64,000 bases of DNA from Nitrosomonadales bacterium (lineage in GTDB: Bacteria > Pseudomonadota > Gammaproteobacteria > Burkholderiales > Gallionellaceae). A program made the translations under genes and the position numbers. The DNA is taken from positions 144,137 to 208,136 of the forward strand of contig JACRAT010000043.1 in NCBI GenBank assembly GCA_016234685.1, read 5' to 3'. This document shows positions 46,353 to 61,263 of this stretch, one piece after another. The notes under the pieces were generated by a model. It did not search any database. It was not told the origin of the DNA and saw only the letters and a list, made by a program, of their open reading frames with translations. The first letter of the stretch is position 1. Every line of letters begins with the position of its first letter.

Positions 46353-48464
46353 ATGAAATGGTTCACTCACGCGCCTAGTCGCATCGCACGATACGTGGCC
46401 TCGCTGCTCGCGATTTGCGCTTGCGCCGTGTCAGCCCAAGAGCTGCCCGCTACGGCGAACAGCATCCAGTCGCTGGAGGCTGGCAGTGCCGCCAACGGCG
46501 CGCTGGTGCTGAAAGTCACCTTGCAGAACATGCCGAGCAAAGTGCCGGAAAGTCTTAGCACCGACACCCCGCCCCGCATCATCATCGACCTGCCCAACAC
46601 CAGCAACGGGCTGGGTCGCTCCCATCAGGAATTCAGCAATGACGGGCTGCGTAGCGTGGATGTGATTCAGGGCGAAGACCGCACCCGGTTGATCCTCAAT
46701 CTCAATCAGCCGCTCAAATCCAATGCCAGACTGGATGGCAACGACCTGCTGATCTCCTTGCAGGCCGCGCCGGTTAGCTCGTCCGCCCCGACTACGCAGT
46801 TCGCGCCTGCCGTGGTGAGTGCCCAAAAACACAATCTGCGCGATGTGGATTTTCATCGCGGCAAGAGTGGTGAGGGCCGCATCCAAGTCGATCTTTCCGA
46901 TACCGGCATCGGCATGGATGTGCGGCAGCAAGGCAAGAATCTGGTGATCGACTTCCCCAAGACCAGCTTGCCTTCGAACCTGCAGCGCAAGCTGGATGTG
47001 GTCGATTTCGCTACGCCGGTGCAGATGATCGACACCTTCACGCAGGGCGACAGCGTGCGCATGGTGATCGAGCCGAAAGGGGCGTGGGAATACGCCAGCT
47101 ATCAGACCGATACTCGCCTCATCATCGAGATCAAGCCGGTGATGGAAGACCCGAATAAGCTGGTGAAGAGCAGCCGCCCCGGTTATGCAGGTGAGAAGCT
47201 TTCGCTGAACTTTCAGAACATCACGGTGCGCGAGGCGCTCAACGTCATCGCTGATTTCACCGGCCTGAACATCGTCATCAGCGATTCCGTCACCGGCAGC
47301 CTGACCTTGCGTCTGAAGGAAGTGCCGTGGGATCAGGCGCTGGACATCATCATGCAAAGCCGGGGGTTGGACATGCGCAAGCATGGCAATGTGATCCAGA
47401 TCGCCCCGCGTGAGGAGCTTTCCGCCAAAGAGAAGCTGGAATTGACCGCTAAGCAGGAGATCTCCGAGCTGGAGTCGTTGCATACCGAGAGCATCCAGCT
47501 CAACTACCAGCAGGCCGATGCTGTGGCGCTGATCCTGGCGAATGAGAAGCAGCGCATCCTTTCCAAGCGCGGTAGCGCCGTGATCGACTCGCGCACCAAC
47601 ACCATCTTCGTGCAGGACACCGCCACGCAGCTGGAGGCCGTGCGCAAGCTGGTCCGACAGATCGACGTGCCAGTGCGCCAAGTGTTGATCGAGGCGCGGG
47701 TGGTCGAGGCTTCGGATAAGTTCAGCCGCAGCTTGGGGGCCCGCTTGACCGGATCGACCGGGCCGAATGGCTTCGGTATCGGCAATATGAAGGGGGCGGT
47801 CGGTGTGGGCGGGGTGCCGGGTGCGACGAATATAACGGTCAACGGCGTCAATACCGGGTTGACCAGCACCAACGTCAACTTGCCCGTCGCCAATGCAGCA
47901 GGGGCTTTCAGTTTTATCCTCGCCAATGCGGCAGCAACCAAGTTCATCGGTATGGAGTTGAGCGCCTCCGAGGTGGATAACACCAGCCGCATCATCTCCA
48001 GCCCGCGCGTCGTCACTGCCGATCAGAGCGAAGCCATCATCGAGCAGGGTACGGAGATTCCCTATCAGGCCATTCAGACGGCGGGCGGTGCGGCGATGAC
48101 TACCGTAATGTTCAAGAAGGCCAGTTTGAGTCTCAAAGTGAAGCCGCAGATCACCCCGGACGAGAACGTCATCATGCACGTTTCCATCACCAAGGATACG
48201 GTGGGGACGCTGGTAGTGAACGGCGTTCCCACTGTGGACACCAACAAGGTCGATACCCAAGTGCTGGTCGAGAACGGCGGCACGGTGGTGATTGGCGGGG
48301 TGCACACCCAGACGCAGAGCAATCTGGTCAACAAAGTGCCGGGGCTGGGTGACATCCCCGTGCTGGGCAATCTGTTCAAAAACACGGTGCGGGTGGACAA
48401 CAAGGGCGAGTTGCTGATCTTCTTGTCGCCCAAGGTGCTGAAGAACAATTTGAACCTGCGTTGA
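46353..48464 (+). CDS. pilQ: Type IV pilus secretin PilQ
   Basis: The ATG at 46353 has GGGAG at a good distance and gives a signal peptide (ARYVASLLAICACAVSA); an ATG at 46335 overlapping the pilP stop adds six residues. The 703-residue protein has two N-terminal AMIN domains for peptidoglycan binding (about 35-135 and 160-260). The STN/N0 domain (LSLNFQNITVREALNVIADFTGLNIVIS), the N1 domain (ESIQLNYQQADAVALIL) and the secretin barrel (VLIEARVVEASDKFSRSLGARL to GELLIFLSPKVLKNNL) follow. It forms the outer-membrane gate for the pilus. Confidence 0.96.
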   Translation: MKWFTHAPSRIARYVASLLAICACAVSAQELPATANSIQSLEAGSAANGALVLKVTLQNMPSKVPESLSTDTPPRIIIDLPNTSNGLGRSHQEFSNDGLRSVDVIQGEDRTRLILNLNQPLKSNARLDGNDLLISLQAAPVSSSAPTTQFAPAVVSAQKHNLRDVDFHRGKSGEGRIQVDLSDTGIGMDVRQQGKNLVIDFPKTSLPSNLQRKLDVVDFATPVQMIDTFTQGDSVRMVIEPKGAWEYASYQTDTRLIIEIKPVMEDPNKLVKSSRPGYAGEKLSLNFQNITVREALNVIADFTGLNIVISDSVTGSLTLRLKEVPWDQALDIIMQSRGLDMRKHGNVIQIAPREELSAKEKLELTAKQEISELESLHTESIQLNYQQADAVALILANEKQRILSKRGSAVIDSRTNTIFVQDTATQLEAVRKLVRQIDVPVRQVLIEARVVEASDKFSRSLGARLTGSTGPNGFGIGNMKGAVGVGGVPGATNITVNGVNTGLTSTNVNLPVANAAGAFSFILANAAATKFIGMELSASEVDNTSRIISSPRVVTADQSEAIIEQGTEIPYQAIQTAGGAAMTTVMFKKASLSLKVKPQITPDENVIMHVSITKDTVGTLVVNGVPTVDTNKVDTQVLVENGGTVVIGGVHTQTQSNLVNKVPGLGDIPVLGNLFKNTVRVDNKGELLIFLSPKVLKNNLNLR

Positions 48465-48541
48465 CCGTCCCGCTATGGCTAGGTCTAATGCCGGGCTTTT
48501 TGTTGCCTGAGTCCGGGCGCTTTTCGCTACAATCCGCTTCC

Positions 48542-49105
48542 ATGCAAACCGTTGAAACCGTACATACCGGCCCTATCGTCCTAGTAGGGATGATGGGTGC
48601 AGGCAAAACCACCGTCGGTCGCTGCCTCGCGCGCCACTTGGGCAAGGATTTCATCGACAGCGACGACGAGATCCAGCGCCGCACCGGTGTCAGCATCCCG
48701 CACATCTTTGAAGTCGAAGGCGAGGAGGGCTTCCGCCGCCGTGAGGCGTCTGTCATCCATGATCTGTTGCAGCGCAACGACATCGTGCTGGCGACGGGTG
48801 GCGGCGCGGTGCTGGGCGCAGAGAGTCGCGTCGAGATGCGCCGCAACGGCACGGTGATCTATCTGAAAAGCAGCGTCCACGACTTGTGGCAGCGCACCCG
48901 CCACGACCGCAATCGCCCGCTGCTGCAAACCGCCGATCCGCGTGCCAAGCTGCAACAACTGCTGGAACAGCGCGAACCGCTCTACAGCGAAGTCGCCGAC
49001 CTTGTCGTCCACACCAGCAAGCAGGGCGTGCAGACCCTGGTTCAGGAACTGATGAGAAAGCTGGCCGCTCTGTCAAAGCCAGCCTCGCTCCCGCCGGGAG
49101 CATGA
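48542..49105 (+). CDS. aroK: Shikimate kinase
   Basis: AroK phosphorylates shikimate with ATP. The ATG at 48542 gives 187 residues. Motifs are the P-loop GMMGAGKTTVGR at about 16-27, DSDDEIQRRTGVSI with the shikimate-binding Asp and Arg, FRRREASVIHDLL, the ATGGGAVL loop, and the lid RTRHDRNRPLL. An upstream in-frame extension lacks family sequence. It follows pilQ and precedes aroB, a conserved pil-aroK-aroB order. Confidence 0.96.
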   Translation: MQTVETVHTGPIVLVGMMGAGKTTVGRCLARHLGKDFIDSDDEIQRRTGVSIPHIFEVEGEEGFRRREASVIHDLLQRNDIVLATGGGAVLGAESRVEMRRNGTVIYLKSSVHDLWQRTRHDRNRPLLQTADPRAKLQQLLEQREPLYSEVADLVVHTSKQGVQTLVQELMRKLAALSKPASLPPGA

Positions 49106-49144
49106 ATGCCGTTCGATTTTTTACCGCCTGCGATGACTGACTCT

Positions 49145-50224
49145 ATGCAAATTCTGACCGTCGGCCTAGCCGAGCGCTCCTACCCCATCCACATCGGCAC
49201 GGGCTTGCTGGCCTGCGCCGAATTGCTGTTGCCGCATCTGCCGAAGAAGCGCTGCGCCATCGTTACCAATACCACCGTCGGGCCCTTGTATCTGGCGCAG
49301 GTGCAGGGCTTGTTGGAAAGTCACGGCGTGGCTGTGGTGCCGGTGATCCTGCCGGACGGCGAGCAGTACAAGACTTTTGAAACGCTGAACCTGATCTACG
49401 ACGCGCTGCTGACTCACCGCTGCGAACGCAGCACACCGCTGATCGCGCTGGGTGGCGGGGTGATCGGCGACATGACCGGCTATGCCGCCGCCACCTACCT
49501 GCGCGGCGTGCCGTTCATCCAGATCCCCACCACGCTGCTGTCGCAGGTGGATTCCTCGGTGGGCGGCAAGACCGGCATCAATCACCCGCTGGGCAAGAAC
49601 ATGATAGGCGCGTTCTACCAGCCGAAAGCGGTGATCGCCGACACGCTTACGCTCAATACTTTGCCGGACGAGGAGTTGTCTGCCGGTCTGGCCGAGGTCA
49701 TCAAGTACGGACTGATCCGCGATCTGCCATTCTTCGAGTGGCTGGAAGCCAATGTTGACCAGCTGCTGGCGCGCGACCCGGACGCGCTGCAATACGCCAT
49801 CGCCCGTAGTTGCCAGAACAAGGCCGAGGTCGTTGCCGCCGATGAACGCGAGACCGGCGAGCGTGCCTTGCTCAACCTCGGCCACACCTTCGGCCATGCC
49901 ATCGAGAACGGCATGGGCTACGGCGCCTGGCTGCACGGCGCGGCGGTGGCGGCAGGCACGATGATGGCGGCGGACTTGTCCCAGCGCATGGGCTGGCTGA
50001 TGACCGCCGATGTAGCGCGCATCCGCGCCTTGTTCGAGCGCGCCAAACTACCGCTGGTTCCGCCACAACTGGGCGTTGCGCAATACCTGAATCTGATGGG
50101 TCTGGACAAAAAAGTGGAGGGCGGCAAACTACGCTTCGTGCTGCTGAAATCCATCGGACAGGGCGTGGTGTCAGAAGCGCCCGCCGACCTGTTGCGTCAG
50201 ACGCTGGAAGCCGTGCATGGCTGA
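49145..50224 (+). CDS. aroB: 3-dehydroquinate synthase
   Basis: AroB cyclises DAHP to 3-dehydroquinate using NAD and a divalent metal. The start at 49145 ([18 protein letters not shown]) gives 359 residues, the family length. An ATG at 49106 has a better ribosome-binding site (GGGAG) and would add 13 residues, so the true start is open. Motifs are [57 protein letters not shown], the metal ligands in [10 protein letters not shown] and [11 protein letters not shown], and [12 protein letters not shown]. It overlaps dgt by 8 bp. Confidence 0.95.
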   Translation: MQILTVGLAERSYPIHIGTGLLACAELLLPHLPKKRCAIVTNTTVGPLYLAQVQGLLESHGVAVVPVILPDGEQYKTFETLNLIYDALLTHRCERSTPLIALGGGVIGDMTGYAAATYLRGVPFIQIPTTLLSQVDSSVGGKTGINHPLGKNMIGAFYQPKAVIADTLTLNTLPDEELSAGLAEVIKYGLIRDLPFFEWLEANVDQLLARDPDALQYAIARSCQNKAEVVAADERETGERALLNLGHTFGHAIENGMGYGAWLHGAAVAAGTMMAADLSQRMGWLMTADVARIRALFERAKLPLVPPQLGVAQYLNLMGLDKKVEGGKLRFVLLKSIGQGVVSEAPADLLRQTLEAVHG

Positions 50225-51344
50225 CCTCGCCAGCTACGCCAGCCACAGCGATACCTCGCGCGGGCGACGTATCGCCGAAGATGCGCCCGCCGGGCGCAGC
50301 GAGTTCCAGCGCGACCGCGACCGCATCATCCACTCCACCGCCTTCCGCCGTCTGGAATACAAGACCCAGGTGTTCGTGAACCACGAAGGCGATCTGTTCC
50401 GTACCCGTTTGACGCACAGCATCGAAGTCGCGCAGATCGCTCGCTCCATCGCGCGCCGTCTGCATCTCAACGAAGACCTCACCGAAGCGGTGTCGCTGGC
50501 TCACGATCTTGGCCACACGCCGTTCGGCCACGCCGGGCAGGAGGCGCTCAACGTCTGCATGAAGGACTACGGCGGCTTTGAGCACAATCTGCAATCGCTG
50601 CGTGTGGTGGATTTGCTGGAAGAGCGCTATGCAGCCTTCGACGGGCTGAACCTGTGCTTCGAGACGCGCGAAGGCATCCTCAAGCATTGCTCGCCGGAGA
50701 ACGCCGCGCAACTCGGCGAGGTTGGCGCGCGCTTTTTGAATAACCAGCGCCCCTCGCTGGAAGCGCAGATCGCCAATCTTGCCGACGAGATCGCCTACAA
50801 CAATCACGACGTGGATGATGGTCTGCGCTCTGGCCTGCTGACGCTGGATCAATTGTCCGAAGTGCGGCTGTTCTCGACCCATCTGGACGAGGTGCGCGCC
50901 GCCTATCCTGACTTGGTGGATCGTCGGGTGGTGCACGAGACCATCCGTCGCATGATAAACACACTGGTCAGTGATTTGATCTGCGAGACGGAAAGCAACC
51001 TGAAACGATTCGGTGTGCAAACGCTGAGTGATGTTCGCAATGCGTCCGCCATCGTCGCTTTCAGTGCCGAGCTGCAAGAGCAGAATCGCGTACTGAAAGC
51101 CTGTCTGCGCACCAATCTGTATCGCCATTACCGCGTGATGCGCATGAGCGCCAAGGCCCGCCGCATCATCAGCGACCTGTTCGCCGCCTTCATGGAAGAC
51201 CCGCGCCTGCTGCCGCCGCAATTTGCCCATCATGCGGAGGCCGACCGCGCCCGCGCCGTTGCCGACTATATCGCGGGCATGACTGACCGCTATGCCATCA
51301 GGGAACATCGCCGCATCTTCGCGGTGGAAGAGATTCAAGTTTAG
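50217..51344 (+). CDS. dgt: Deoxyguanosinetriphosphate triphosphohydrolase-like protein
   Basis: The 375-residue HD-domain protein belongs to the Dgt-like dNTPase group. Motifs are [44 protein letters not shown] with the first metal His, [21 protein letters not shown] with the HD pair, [15 protein letters not shown] and [18 protein letters not shown]. Such enzymes cut dNTPs to nucleoside and triphosphate. The start overlaps the end of aroB. The gene is the last one before the gltB leader. Confidence 0.94.
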   Translation: MADLASYASHSDTSRGRRIAEDAPAGRSEFQRDRDRIIHSTAFRRLEYKTQVFVNHEGDLFRTRLTHSIEVAQIARSIARRLHLNEDLTEAVSLAHDLGHTPFGHAGQEALNVCMKDYGGFEHNLQSLRVVDLLEERYAAFDGLNLCFETREGILKHCSPENAAQLGEVGARFLNNQRPSLEAQIANLADEIAYNNHDVDDGLRSGLLTLDQLSEVRLFSTHLDEVRAAYPDLVDRRVVHETIRRMINTLVSDLICETESNLKRFGVQTLSDVRNASAIVAFSAELQEQNRVLKACLRTNLYRHYRVMRMSAKARRIISDLFAAFMEDPRLLPPQFAHHAEADRARAVADYIAGMTDRYAIREHRRIFAVEEIQV

Positions 51345-51480
51345 TCTGCGATCCCGGTCGCAAAATCCGCAAGGTTGCCCTTAACTCCGAGACAAGGTAA
51401 CATTCCCGCCCTTTTTGGTTGTATTTAATATGTGGCGGCGTGTGTCTGCTGCTTTTTCCGATGATTTGATGAGGAACAAC

Positions 51481-56135
<4,655 letters not shown>

Positions 56136-56136
<1 letters not shown>

Positions 56137-57560
56137 TGGGCAAACCTACCGGTTTCATGGAGTTCCCTCGGCTGAACGAAGCCTATCTGCCCGTAGCGGA
56201 ACGCCTGAAGAATTACCACGAGTTCGTGCAGACACTGACTGACGAGCAGGCCAAGGTGCAAGGCGCGCGCTGCATGGATTGCGGCATTCCGTTCTGCAAC
56301 AACGGCTGCCCGATCAACAACATCATCCCGGACTGGAACGATCTGGTGTATCGCGGGGACTGGAAGACGGCGCTGGACGTGCTGCACTCCACTAACAACT
56401 TCCCCGAGTTCACGGGTCGCATCTGCCCGGCACCGTGCGAAGCCGCTTGTACGCTGAACATCGACCAGGCTGCGGTGGGCATCAAGTCCATCGAACACGC
56501 CATCATCGACAAGGCTTGGGAGAATGGCTGGGTCGTGCCACAACCGGCCGCCGTGAAGACCGGCAAGAAGGTCGCCGTGGTCGGTGGCGGCCCGGCAGGC
56601 TTGGCGGCAGCGCAACAACTGGCGCGCGCCGGACACGCCGTGGTGGTGTTCGAGAAGAACGACCGCGTCGGCGGGCTGCTGCGTTACGGCATTCCCGACT
56701 TCAAGTTCGAGAAATCCCATATCGACCGCCGCATGGAACAGATGCGCGCCGAAGGCGTGGAATTCCGCGTCAACCAGTACGTCGGCGAGACCGTCTCGGC
56801 GGATAGCTTAAAGGCCGAGTTCGACGCCATCGTGTTGACCGGCGGTGCCGAGCAGCCGCGCGACCTGCCGGTTCTCGGTCGTGAACTGCAAGGCGTGCAT
56901 TTCGCCATGGAGTTTCTCACCGGACAGAACAAGGAAGTGGCGGGCGATGGCAAGAACCCGATCCGCGCCGACGGCAAGCATGTCGTGGTGATCGGCGGCG
57001 GCGACACCGGCTCCGACTGCGTCGGCACCTCCAACCGCCACGGCGCGGCTGCCATCACCCAGTTCGAAGTGATGCCGCGTCCGCCTGAACTGGAGAACGG
57101 CCCGCTGACCTGGCCGAACTGGCCACTCAAGTTGCGCACCTCCAGCTCGCACGACGAAGGCTGCGCACGCGACTGGTCGGTGACTACCAAGGAATTCATC
57201 GGCGAGAACGGCAAGCTGACCGCGCTCAAGGCCGCTCGCGTGGAATGGAAGGACGGAAAACTGTCCGAAGTTCCCGGCAGCGAATTCATCGTCAAGGCCG
57301 ATCTTGTGTTTCTGGCGATGGGCTTCGTCAGCCCGATCCAGAAGGTGCTGGACGCTTTCGGCGTGGAAAAGGATGCTCGCAGCAACGCACGCGCGACCAC
57401 CGAGGGTGATGCTTGCTACCGCACCAGTGTCGCCAAGGTGTTCGCCGCTGGCGACATCCGCCGTGGCCAATCGCTGGTAGTCTGGGCGATCCGCGAAGGC
57501 CGTCAGGCAGCACGTGCGGTGGATGAGTATCTGATGGGCAGCTCGGTACTTCCGCGCTAA
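56136..57560 (+). CDS. gltD: Glutamate synthase (NADPH) small subunit
   Basis: GltD passes electrons from NADPH through FAD and iron-sulfur clusters to GltB. The 474-residue protein has the N-terminal cysteine clusters ([15 protein letters not shown] and [13 protein letters not shown]) and the FAD Rossmann motif [33 protein letters not shown], the NADPH Rossmann motif [16 protein letters not shown], and the final [22 protein letters not shown] follow. The start overlaps the gltB stop (TAATG), so the subunits are made together. Confidence 0.97.
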
Positions 57561-57662
57561 GCGAAACAGCTTGTAGCCTGTAGCCAACCCAGATTCTGCT
57601 ACAAGCTACTGGCTACGCGCTACCCGCTCCCTATTTAATGAACGGCAAATAAAGAGAACACG

Positions 57663-58727
57663 ATGAACTTCAAGGTCAAGAACGACACCTTCCTGCGCGC
57701 CCTGCTGCGTCAGCCGACTGAATACACCCCGCTGTGGATGATGCGTCAGGCTGGCCGTTACCTGCCGGAATACTGCGCCACTCGCAAGCGCGCGGGCAGC
57801 TTTTTGAATCTGTGCAAGTCGCCCGACATGGCGACCGAGGTGACGCTGCAACCGCTGGATCGCTTCCCGCTGGACGCCGCTATTCTGTTCTCCGACATCC
57901 TGACCATCCCGGATGCGATGGGCTTGGGCTTGTATTTCGCTGAAGGCGAAGGCCCTAAGTTCGAGCGTCCGCTGCGCACCGAAGCCGAGATCAAGGCGCT
58001 GGCTGTGCCGGACATCGCCAGCACGCTGGGCTATGTGACCGATGCCGTGTCGCAGATCCGCAAGTCGCTGGATGGCCGCGTGCCGCTGATCGGCTTTACC
58101 GGCAGCCCGTGGACGCTGGCTTGCTACATGGTGGAAGGCGGCAGCAGCGACGACTACGCCAAGGTGAAGACCTTGATGTACAAGGAGCCCGCGTTGATGC
58201 ACCACATCCTCAGCGTCACCGCTGATACGGTCATTCAATACCTCAACGCGCAGATCGAAGCGGGCGCGCAAGCCGTGATGATCTTTGATTCCTGGGGCGG
58301 TGCGCTGTCCCATGCGGCTTACCACGAGTTTTCGCTGGCCTACATGCAGCGCATCCTGGCGGGCGTGACCAAGGAAAAGGATGGCGTGCGCATCCCGTCC
58401 ATCGTGTTCACCAAGGGCGGCGGACTATGGATCGAGAGCATCGCCAACAGCGGCTGCGATGCAGTCGGACTGGACTGGACGATGGACATCGGCATCGCGC
58501 GCCAGAAGGTCGGCCACAAGGTCGCGCTGCAAGGCAACCTTGATCCGACCGTGCTGTTCTCCACGCCGGAGGTGATCCACAACGAGGTCGAAAAGATCCT
58601 CGCTAGTTATGGTTTTGGCAGCGGTCACGTGTTCAATCTGGGTCACGGCATCTCACAATTCACCAATCCAGACAACGCTGGTGCATTGGTCGCAGCGGTA
58701 CATGAACTGAGCCGTAAGTACCACTAA
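57663..58727 (+). CDS. hemE: Uroporphyrinogen decarboxylase
   Basis: HemE decarboxylates uroporphyrinogen III to coproporphyrinogen III in haem synthesis. The 354-residue protein has the first signature [15 protein letters not shown] (about 23-37), [12 protein letters not shown] with the catalytic Asp, [16 protein letters not shown] with the second signature, and [29 protein letters not shown] closes the family pattern. It follows gltD with a 102-bp gap containing only short GCTTGTAG-type repeats. A terminator lies downstream. Confidence 0.97.
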   Translation: MNFKVKNDTFLRALLRQPTEYTPLWMMRQAGRYLPEYCATRKRAGSFLNLCKSPDMATEVTLQPLDRFPLDAAILFSDILTIPDAMGLGLYFAEGEGPKFERPLRTEAEIKALAVPDIASTLGYVTDAVSQIRKSLDGRVPLIGFTGSPWTLACYMVEGGSSDDYAKVKTLMYKEPALMHHILSVTADTVIQYLNAQIEAGAQAVMIFDSWGGALSHAAYHEFSLAYMQRILAGVTKEKDGVRIPSIVFTKGGGLWIESIANSGCDAVGLDWTMDIGIARQKVGHKVALQGNLDPTVLFSTPEVIHNEVEKILASYGFGSGHVFNLGHGISQFTNPDNAGALVAAVHELSRKYH

Positions 58728-58775
58728 AATAGTTGACAAAAGGCTGGGTTATAAACACGCCAGCCAACAAGCTAG

Positions 58776-58810
58776 GGCCGCCGGGATTTTTCCAGCGGCC
58801 TTTGTTCTTT
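58776..58810 (+). terminator. Intrinsic terminator after hemE
   Basis: GGCCGCCGG (58776-58784) pairs with CCAGCGGCC (58792-58800) with one mismatch and a 7-nt loop, followed by TTTGTTCTTT. A smaller GGCTGG / CCAGCC hairpin (58742-58765) precedes it. Confidence 0.75.
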
Positions 58811-58914
58811 GATTTGCCAACTTATTGATTATTAATGGATGAAAAGGCTGCTTGAAAAATAGGCAGCATAAAAAATCCCTATATGGAATTGGCAGTTAGC
58901 TGTACTTTGCAAGG

Positions 58915-58950
58915 GTTAACCACAGACTTATCCACAGTAATTGTGGGCAA
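58915..58950. promoter_or_regulatory. DnaA-box cluster in the AT-rich region before priA
   Basis: A consensus DnaA box TTATCCACA lies at 58928-58936. A one-mismatch box TTAACCACA lies at 58915-58923, and a two-mismatch inverted box TGTGGGCAA at 58942-58950. They sit in about 210 bp of AT-rich DNA between the hemE terminator and priA. DnaA control of priA is one reading; chance is possible for the weaker sites. Confidence 0.45.
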
Positions 58951-59019
58951 TGGAATTTATCGTTTCGGGGAGGCTAGTTAGCTTTGTTTCAAAGAAATCA
59001 CAGCAGGGATTATCGTTAA

Positions 59020-61194
59020 ATGCCCATCTTGCGCGTGGCTCTCGATCTGCCGTTGTCAACGCTATTCGATTATTCGATAGCGGAAGGCAGCGCCGTAGAG
59101 AACGGCCAGCGCGTGCTCGTCCCGTTCGGGCGTAAACAGTTGGTCGGCATCGTGATGGAGATGGCGGCGGCAACCGATCTGCCACCGAATCGCATCAAGG
59201 AAATCACGCGGCAGCTCAGCGATACGCCGCCGCTCCCCGCCGATCTGCTCTCTCTGTTGCGCTTTTGCAGCGACTATTACCACCATCCCATCGGGGCGAC
59301 CGTGTTGGCCGCCTTGCCTGCTCGGCTGCGTTCCGAGCAGGCCATCGCGCTCAGGCAGATCGAGCATTACGCGCTCAGCACCAGCGGTCGTGCGCTGGAT
59401 GTTGAGCAACTGCCCAAGCGTCGGGTCGTGCAACAGCGCTTACTCATCGCGCTGAAATCCGGGCCGTTGACGGCGGCGCAACTGCGCGAGATCGCGCCGA
59501 GTGCGCCTGCCGCACTCAAAGCCATGCAGGAAGCGGGCTGGGTCGAACTCTGCCCGCCGCCCGATACTGCTGCGCATAGCTTCAACAGCTTACACACGCT
59601 GACCGTCGAACAGCAGCAAGCCGTGGATGCCATCACCGCCGCCGAGGGTTACGGCTGTTTTTTGCTGCACGGCATTACCGGCAGCGGCAAGACCGAGGTC
59701 TACGTCCACCTGATGCACCATATTCTGCAACGCGGCGGACAGGTGCTGCTGCTGGTTCCTGAGATCAACCTCACGCCGCAACTGGAGAACTATTTCCGCA
59801 ACCGTTTTCCCGACGCCGAGTTGCTCAGTCTGCACAGCGGGCTATCCGATGGCGAGCGGGCGCAGAACTGGCTGCGTGCGCAATCGGGACGTGCCCGTAT
59901 CGTGCTGGGGACGCGCTTGTCGGTGTTCACCCCGCTGCCGCAACTGGCGCTGATCTTGGTCGATGAGGAGCATGATTCCTCCTTCAAACAACAGGATGGC
60001 CTGCGCTATTCCGCCCGCGACGTGGCGATCTTCCGCGCCAGCCAGCGCGGCGTGCCCATCGTGCTGGGTTCGGCTACGCCCTCACTGGAGAGCTATCACA
60101 ACGCGCAGACCGGGCGTTACCGGATGCTGCGGCTGACCCGGCGCGCGGCGGAACAGGCGCGGCTGCCCGCCATGCGCTGCATCAACACCAATCAGGTGGT
60201 GATGCAGGACGGCTTGAGTGCGCCTTTGCTGGCAGCGCTGGGCGAACGCGTGCAGCGCGGTGAACAAAGCCTGCTGTTCATCAACCGGCGCGGCTACGCC
60301 CCGGTGCTGATGTGCACCGCCTGCGGCTGGTTGTCTGCCTGCCCGCACTGTGCGGGCAAGCTGGTGCTGCATCTGCCGGAGCGTCGTTTGCGCTGCCATC
60401 ACTGCGGTTTGCAGCAATACGTGCCGCCCGCTTGCCCTTCTTGCGGCAACGCCGATCTGCAACCCGTGGGCGTCGGCACGCAACGGGTGGAGAGCGTGTT
60501 GGCCGAGCGTTTTCCCGAGGCGCGTATCCTGCGAGTAGACCGCGACAGCACGCGCAACAAGGGAACCTGGGATGCGATGCGGCAGCGCATCGCCGATGAC
60601 GAGGTGGATATTCTGGTCGGTACGCAGATGCTGGCCAAGGGCCACGACTTCCCCAATCTGACGCTGGTCGGCGTACTCAATCCAGACAGCGCGTTGTACA
60701 GCAGCGATTTTCGCGCCTCAGAGAAACTGTTCGCCCAGCTCGCCCAAGTGGCCGGGCGGGCCGGGCGGGCTGAAAAACCGGGCGAAGTGCTGATCCAGAC
60801 CGCTTTCCCCGACCATCCGCTGTTCAACGCCCTGCGTACGCACGACTACGACACTTGGGCGCAAGTGCTGCTGGAAGAGCGTCGCCAGAGCGGCTTCCCG
60901 CCCTTCGTCTATCAGCTGCTGTTGCGTGCTGAAAGCAAGATGCCGCAAGAGGTATACGCTTGGTTGCAACAGGCGCGCAGCGCCGCACTGGGCTTGGAGC
61001 CGGGCGTCGAGATCTATGGCGTAGTGGCTGCCGCCATGCCTTTGCGCGCCAGTTACCATCGTGCGCAACTGCTGGTGCAGAGCGATTCGCGCAAGACTTT
61101 GCAGCAGTTCGCCCGCCTGTGGCGGCCGCGCTTGGACGAGCTGACGCCCACCAAGGTGCGTTGGTCGCTGGACATAGATCCGCTGGATTTTTGA
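59020..61194 (+). CDS. priA: Primosomal replication protein N' (PriA helicase)
   Basis: PriA recognises stalled forks and D-loops and reloads the replicative helicase. The 724-residue protein has the 3'BD start (ILRVALDLPLSTLFDYSI...VPFGRKQLVGIV) and a winged helix. The helicase core has Walker A GITGSGKTEVYV, the DEEH box in LVDEEHDSSFKQQDG, and SATPSLES. A zinc region follows with paired cysteines (CTACGWLSACPHC, CHHCG, CPSC). TQMLAKGHDFPNLTLVGVLNPD, QLAQVAGRAGRAEKPGEVLIQT and the C-terminal domain complete it. It appears full length. DnaA-box-like sites lie about 70 bp upstream. Confidence 0.96.
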   Translation: MPILRVALDLPLSTLFDYSIAEGSAVENGQRVLVPFGRKQLVGIVMEMAAATDLPPNRIKEITRQLSDTPPLPADLLSLLRFCSDYYHHPIGATVLAALPARLRSEQAIALRQIEHYALSTSGRALDVEQLPKRRVVQQRLLIALKSGPLTAAQLREIAPSAPAALKAMQEAGWVELCPPPDTAAHSFNSLHTLTVEQQQAVDAITAAEGYGCFLLHGITGSGKTEVYVHLMHHILQRGGQVLLLVPEINLTPQLENYFRNRFPDAELLSLHSGLSDGERAQNWLRAQSGRARIVLGTRLSVFTPLPQLALILVDEEHDSSFKQQDGLRYSARDVAIFRASQRGVPIVLGSATPSLESYHNAQTGRYRMLRLTRRAAEQARLPAMRCINTNQVVMQDGLSAPLLAALGERVQRGEQSLLFINRRGYAPVLMCTACGWLSACPHCAGKLVLHLPERRLRCHHCGLQQYVPPACPSCGNADLQPVGVGTQRVESVLAERFPEARILRVDRDSTRNKGTWDAMRQRIADDEVDILVGTQMLAKGHDFPNLTLVGVLNPDSALYSSDFRASEKLFAQLAQVAGRAGRAEKPGEVLIQTAFPDHPLFNALRTHDYDTWAQVLLEERRQSGFPPFVYQLLLRAESKMPQEVYAWLQQARSAALGLEPGVEIYGVVAAAMPLRASYHRAQLLVQSDSRKTLQQFARLWRPRLDELTPTKVRWSLDIDPLDF

Positions 61195-61263
61195 GGCCAG
61201 TCCCGCTGCCGTCCTAGGGGTGGATGTTAGAATGTGGGCAATCAACTAAGCAGAGGCGGCACT

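Noticed and set aside
46431..48305. Long open frame opposite pilQ
   Set aside because: PilQ is a certain gene; the antisense frame is a composition artefact.
49872..51338. Long open frame opposite dgt and aroB
   Set aside because: Same artefact; both sense genes have complete catalytic motifs.
58733..58755. TTGACA ... TATAAA promoter after hemE
   Set aside because: The spacing is 11 nt, far from the 17 nt needed, and it lies upstream of a terminator.
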